Positions 61,248 through 64,000 of a stretch of 64,000 nucleotides of DNA are shown one piece after another. The notes under the pieces are model-generated. The model did not search any database. It saw only the letters and a program-made list of their open reading frames with translations, and had not been told where the DNA came from. Location: NCBI RefSeq assembly GCF_045062745.1, contig NZ_JBJGED010000029.1:1-64000 (forward strand). Direction: 5' to 3'. The stretch comes from Paenibacillus_AA sp045062745 (GTDB lineage Bacteria > Bacillota > Bacilli > Paenibacillales > NBRC-103111). A program made the position numbers and the translations under genes. Each line of letters opens with the position of its first letter. The first letter of the stretch is position 1.

Positions 61248-64000
61248 CTATACGTCGACCACTTGCAGGTCTTGAATTTCTTCCCGGGCCGCTTCCACAA
61301 TGTGCGGATGACACGTGAAGTACAGTACTTGGTGCTCAGCCGAGACGTCCTTCATGAGGCGGAACACTTGCCGAAGCCGCCGAGGGTCGAAATTGACGAA
61401 CACATCGTCCATGATGAGCGGCAGCGCGGCGGTCTCCCGGTAGGCGGAAGCGAAGGCGAGCCGCATCGCCAGGTATAGCTGCTCCGCCGTTCCACGGCTG
61501 AGGGAGGAAGAATCCAGCGTGCGTCCGTTCCGGTCGGACACGTATAGCCGCTTCTCCCCCATCGGGGCCGTGACCCGGGTATACGCTCCCCCCGTCACCC
61601 GCTCGAAGTAGGAGGAAGCGAGCTGCAGCACTTCCGGCTGCCGCTCGGTCTCGTAGCGCTCGCGTGCGGTGCGGAACAGTGCGGATGCCAACGCCAGCGT
61701 GGCCCAGCGCCGCGCCTGGCGCTGCACCTCGGCCGCGGACGATTGAACGCGAAGCAGGCGGTCGGCGTGCTCCTCGCCGGACTCCAGCTTTTCCATCTCG
61801 CCCAGCAGCCTGCCCCTACGGTCATGCAGCCGCTTTATCTCCTCTTCCAGCTGCTTCGCGGCAGATTCGTGTCGGTTGGATTCTTCTTCCAGCAGGTCGG
61901 ACACCCCTGTCTGCAGCGTCTGTCCGGCCTCCTCCAGCCGTGTATTCCCGACAATTGCGGTTAAGATCGAGCGGTGCTCGCGCTGTTCGATCAGCAGCGC
62001 ATCCCGCTCCTCCTGCTGCTTCACGTGCAGCAGGAATTGGTCCAGCGTCTCCGCCTGCGCCTGGCGCCACAGCTCGGCAATCCGCGATGCCTCGCGGTCG
62101 CGATCGTGGGCGGCGACACTAATGTCGCTCTCGAGTGCGGTCCATTCCCGCTCCGCCTGTTGGCGGCGCTGCTCCAGCAAGCGCTCTTCGTCGGCGGCGG
62201 CTTGCAGCTGCTTCAGCGACAGCAGCCAGTCGGATTGCGGCTGCAAGGGCGTATGCCCCAGCTGGTCATGCAACTGTGTCGCTTGCTCCTCGAAAGTCTG
62301 CATCGAGGACTGTAAATTAGCCTCCTGGTGGACGGCCAGTGCGAGCCGTTTGTGCAGCTCCGTGCCCTGCTCGATTGCACGGAACACTTCCTCGGCACCT
62401 TCCGGCGACAGTCCGGCCGGCAGGCCAAGCTGCTCCAACCAGCGGTCTCCTTCCTCGTCGACCACAGCGAGTTGATCCTCCGCCGCCTGCCATCGCGAAT
62501 AGGCGGCCTCTCTCTGCTTCTTCTCGCTCTCCCACGTGCCACGGGCCTCCTCGCAAGATTGTTCGAGGTGGGCGAGCTCCTGCGCGGCGGTGAGCCATAG
62601 ATCGGCTTCCCGCTCCAGCTGCTCGAGCCCCTCTTCGTCCAAGGTGGAAGACGCGTCGGGGTGGAACCCGTGCTGCGGAGCGTGAGCGTTACCTGGCGCC
62701 GACGGCGCGGTTGCGGCAGCCTCCCGCAGCCCCGCTGCCGCGGGGGCGGCCAGCAGCGCGGCGAGCCGCCGGCCGAGCCGGCCGCTCAGCTCCGCGCCGG
62801 CGCGCTCGAGCTGCTGCCGCTCGTGCGCGGCGGCAGCGGCGGCTTGCGCGGCCGCGCCGGAGGCGGCCGCTTCGCGGCGAGCGCGCGCGGCGGCGTAGCC
62901 CGCCGCCAGCGCCAGCGCCGCGAGGCCGCCGGCGGCGAGCGCCCGCGCGTCCGCCGCCCACAGCGCGGCAGGCGCCGTCGCGGCCAGCGCCGCGAGCCCC
63001 CACGCGGCGGCGCGCCAGGCGCCCGCGCCCGCGAGCGGCGCTCGCCCGCGGCGCGACGCGGGGCGCGACCGCTCGGCGCTGCGGCCCGGGCGCTCGGCGC
63101 CGCCAGGCGCGCTCGCGAGGGCGCGACCGCCGCTCGGCGCGTCGGCACCGCCGCCGCCAAGCGCGGGCTCGGCGCCGAGCCGCCGCCAGGCGTCGCGCAG
63201 CCGCGCCCACTCGGCGTGCTCGCGGCGCAGCTGCTGCAGCTGGTAGCGCAGCTCCGCCGCCGGCTGCTCGCGCCACGCCGCGAAGCGCCGCTCCGCCTCC
63301 TCGCGCTTCCGCGCGAGGCGGGCGTCCAGCGCCACCTGCTCGCGATGCGCAGCCGCTTCCCGGCGATCCGCCGCATCCAGCTCCGCCTGCAGCACCTCCC
63401 GCCTTCGGAGAAGCTGCAGGCGCTCGGCGGACCAGCCGCGCAACCGCTCCTTGGCCGCGACCGTGACCAGCACGGCGACAAGTCTCGCCGTGTCCCAGTC
63501 CGGCCCGAGCTGGGCGAGCTGCCGGGCGAATTGCTGCTCCAGCTGCTCCCGCTCCGCTCGGAGACGACTAACGGCAGCTTGCTGATCGCGATAGACGCCG
63601 GCCCGCTCCAGCAGCTCGTCCAGCAGCGGCTTCGCCTCCAAAAGCGCGCTATCCACCTGCAGATCCTCCCGAAGCTCGCGCTCCAGCTCCAGGCGTCGAG
63701 CCTCGAGCTTGCCGAGCAGGCCGACGCGCAGCTCCAGCTCGGAGGCCGCCCGCTCGTACCGGCTCCCCGCCTCTACAGGAAACGACTCCCGCTCCGGCAG
63801 CTCCGCCAGCCGCTCGCCAATGCGCTCCAGCCGGCGGAACGGCTCCTCGGCCTGAAGCAGCCGACGCGTCCACGCGGCAGCCTCCCGCGCAAGGCGCAGC
63901 TCCTCTTCGATCGCGGCCAGCCTCGCGTTCACCTCCGACAGCTCGTCGGCCAACCGGTTGTAGCCGGCGAGCTGCTCCCGGCTGCGCCGCAAGCCGGCCT
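61248..64000 (-). CDS. YhaN/SbcC-like AAA ATPase, N-terminal part outside the window
   Basis: This is the C-terminal 915 or so residues of a large SMC-like ATPase; the Walker A end lies past position 64000. Visible parts are long coiled coils, an Ala-rich double hydrophobic segment (about 62.87-63.04 kb), the signature SLSRGTAEQLYLAMRLAFAS and Walker B LPLIMDDVFVNFD, then YFTCHPHI. The hydrophobic hairpin inside the coiled coil is a feature of YhaN, which works with the nuclease YhaM/YhaO in DNA handling. The region 62.7-63.3 kb is extremely GC-rich and encodes an Ala/Arg-dominated, poorly constrained segment. Confidence 0.85.
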   Translation of the reverse strand, partial: AGLRRSREQLAGYNRLADELSEVNARLAAIEEELRLAREAAAWTRRLLQAEEPFRRLERIGERLAELPERESFPVEAGSRYERAASELELRVGLLGKLEARRLELERELREDLQVDSALLEAKPLLDELLERAGVYRDQQAAVSRLRAEREQLEQQFARQLAQLGPDWDTARLVAVLVTVAAKERLRGWSAERLQLLRRREVLQAELDAADRREAAAHREQVALDARLARKREEAERRFAAWREQPAAELRYQLQQLRREHAEWARLRDAWRRLGAEPALGGGGADAPSGGRALASAPGGAERPGRSAERSRPASRRGRAPLAGAGAWRAAAWGLAALAATAPAALWAADARALAAGGLAALALAAGYAAARARREAAASGAAAQAAAAAAHERQQLERAGAELSGRLGRRLAALLAAPAAAGLREAAATAPSAPGNAHAPQHGFHPDASSTLDEEGLEQLEREADLWLTAAQELAHLEQSCEEARGTWESEKKQREAAYSRWQAAEDQLAVVDEEGDRWLEQLGLPAGLSPEGAEEVFRAIEQGTELHKRLALAVHQEANLQSSMQTFEEQATQLHDQLGHTPLQPQSDWLLSLKQLQAAADEERLLEQRRQQAEREWTALESDISVAAHDRDREASRIAELWRQAQAETLDQFLLHVKQQEERDALLIEQREHRSILTAIVGNTRLEEAGQTLQTGVSDLLEEESNRHESAAKQLEEEIKRLHDRRGRLLGEMEKLESGEEHADRLLRVQSSAAEVQRQARRWATLALASALFRTARERYETERQPEVLQLASSYFERVTGGAYTRVTAPMGEKRLYVSDRNGRTLDSSSLSRGTAEQLYLAMRLAFASAYRETAALPLIMDDVFVNFDPRRLRQVFRLMKDVSAEHQVLYFTCHPHIVEAAREEIQDLQVVDV

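Noticed and set aside
62711..63466. Long reading frames opposite the YhaN-like gene
   Set aside because: They are shadows of the very GC-rich coding strand, with Arg/Ala/Pro-only composition and no start signals.
1..64000. CRISPR arrays, insertion sequences, prophage or integrase genes
   Set aside because: No regularly spaced repeats, transposase or integrase motifs were seen on either strand.

Overview
The window reads as chromosomal DNA of a fairly GC-rich, spore-former-type Bacillota, most like Paenibacillus, Cohnella or a relative. The evidence is strong AGGAGG-type ribosome binding sites, many GTG/TTG starts, a YesM/YesN-type two-component pair, several lipoproteins with solute-binding folds, an Opp-type transporter tied to a LacI-type repressor gene, and Bacillus-style sigma-A and ECF promoters. 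Most calls rest on motif recognition and remembered family sequences, not on database searches.

Layout. 1-5.9 kb: a MacAB-like export operon (ATPase, lipoprotein adaptor, large FtsX-type permease, second ATPase with an AbrB-like tail). 5.9-10 kb: YesN/YesM two-component system and a DUF1361-like membrane protein. 10.1-10.8 kb: yebC-type regulator. 11.0-18.0 kb: an oligopeptide/oligosaccharide ABC importer operon ending in a HAD hydrolase and preceded by a 36-codon remnant of a LacI repressor with tandem operators. 18.2-19.0 kb: a glycerophosphodiesterase-like gene flanked by TTAAGCGCTTAA sites. 19.3-34.9 kb: a 15-gene, tightly overlapping minus-strand biosynthetic operon. 35.2-44.3 kb: an AraC regulator, a small AT-rich gene, a divergent MFS exporter/LysR pair, an oxidoreductase with two membrane proteins, and a MalT-like LuxR regulator. 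44.4-51.5 kb: tRNA-Leu, cbiZ, xpt and assorted membrane or hypothetical genes. 51.5-55.6 kb: a D-glucarate catabolic operon with its own GntR regulator. 55.6-59.8 kb: an ECF sigma factor followed by a membrane-anchored protein with a solute-binding ectodomain and a paralogous solute-binding lipoprotein. 59.9-60.9 kb: tagO-like gene. 61.2 kb to the end: a YhaN/SbcC-like ATPase cut by the window edge.

The most interesting region is 19.3-34.9 kb. It joins two known chemistries. One is petrobactin-type 3,4-dihydroxybenzoate supply, activation and transfer (AsbF, AsbC, AsbD and AsbE-like proteins). The other is butirosin-type amino-acid loading and decarboxylation (BtrJ-like ATP-grasp, BtrK-like decarboxylase, BtrH-fold acyltransferases). 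It holds three free-standing carrier proteins, three adenylate-forming enzymes and three BtrH/AsbE-like proteins, plus a glycosyltransferase, a DegT-type aminotransferase and an ABC exporter. It has no NRPS, PKS or IucA/IucC-type synthetase. I infer a carrier-protein-based pathway to an acylated, probably glycosylated and catechol-bearing, metabolite of unknown structure.

Regulation can be read in several places: a sigma-A promoter before the biosynthetic operon, a GntR operator overlapping the -10 of the glucarate promoter, a textbook ECF promoter before the sigma-factor operon, and many intrinsic terminators, two of which share an identical 25-nt sequence.
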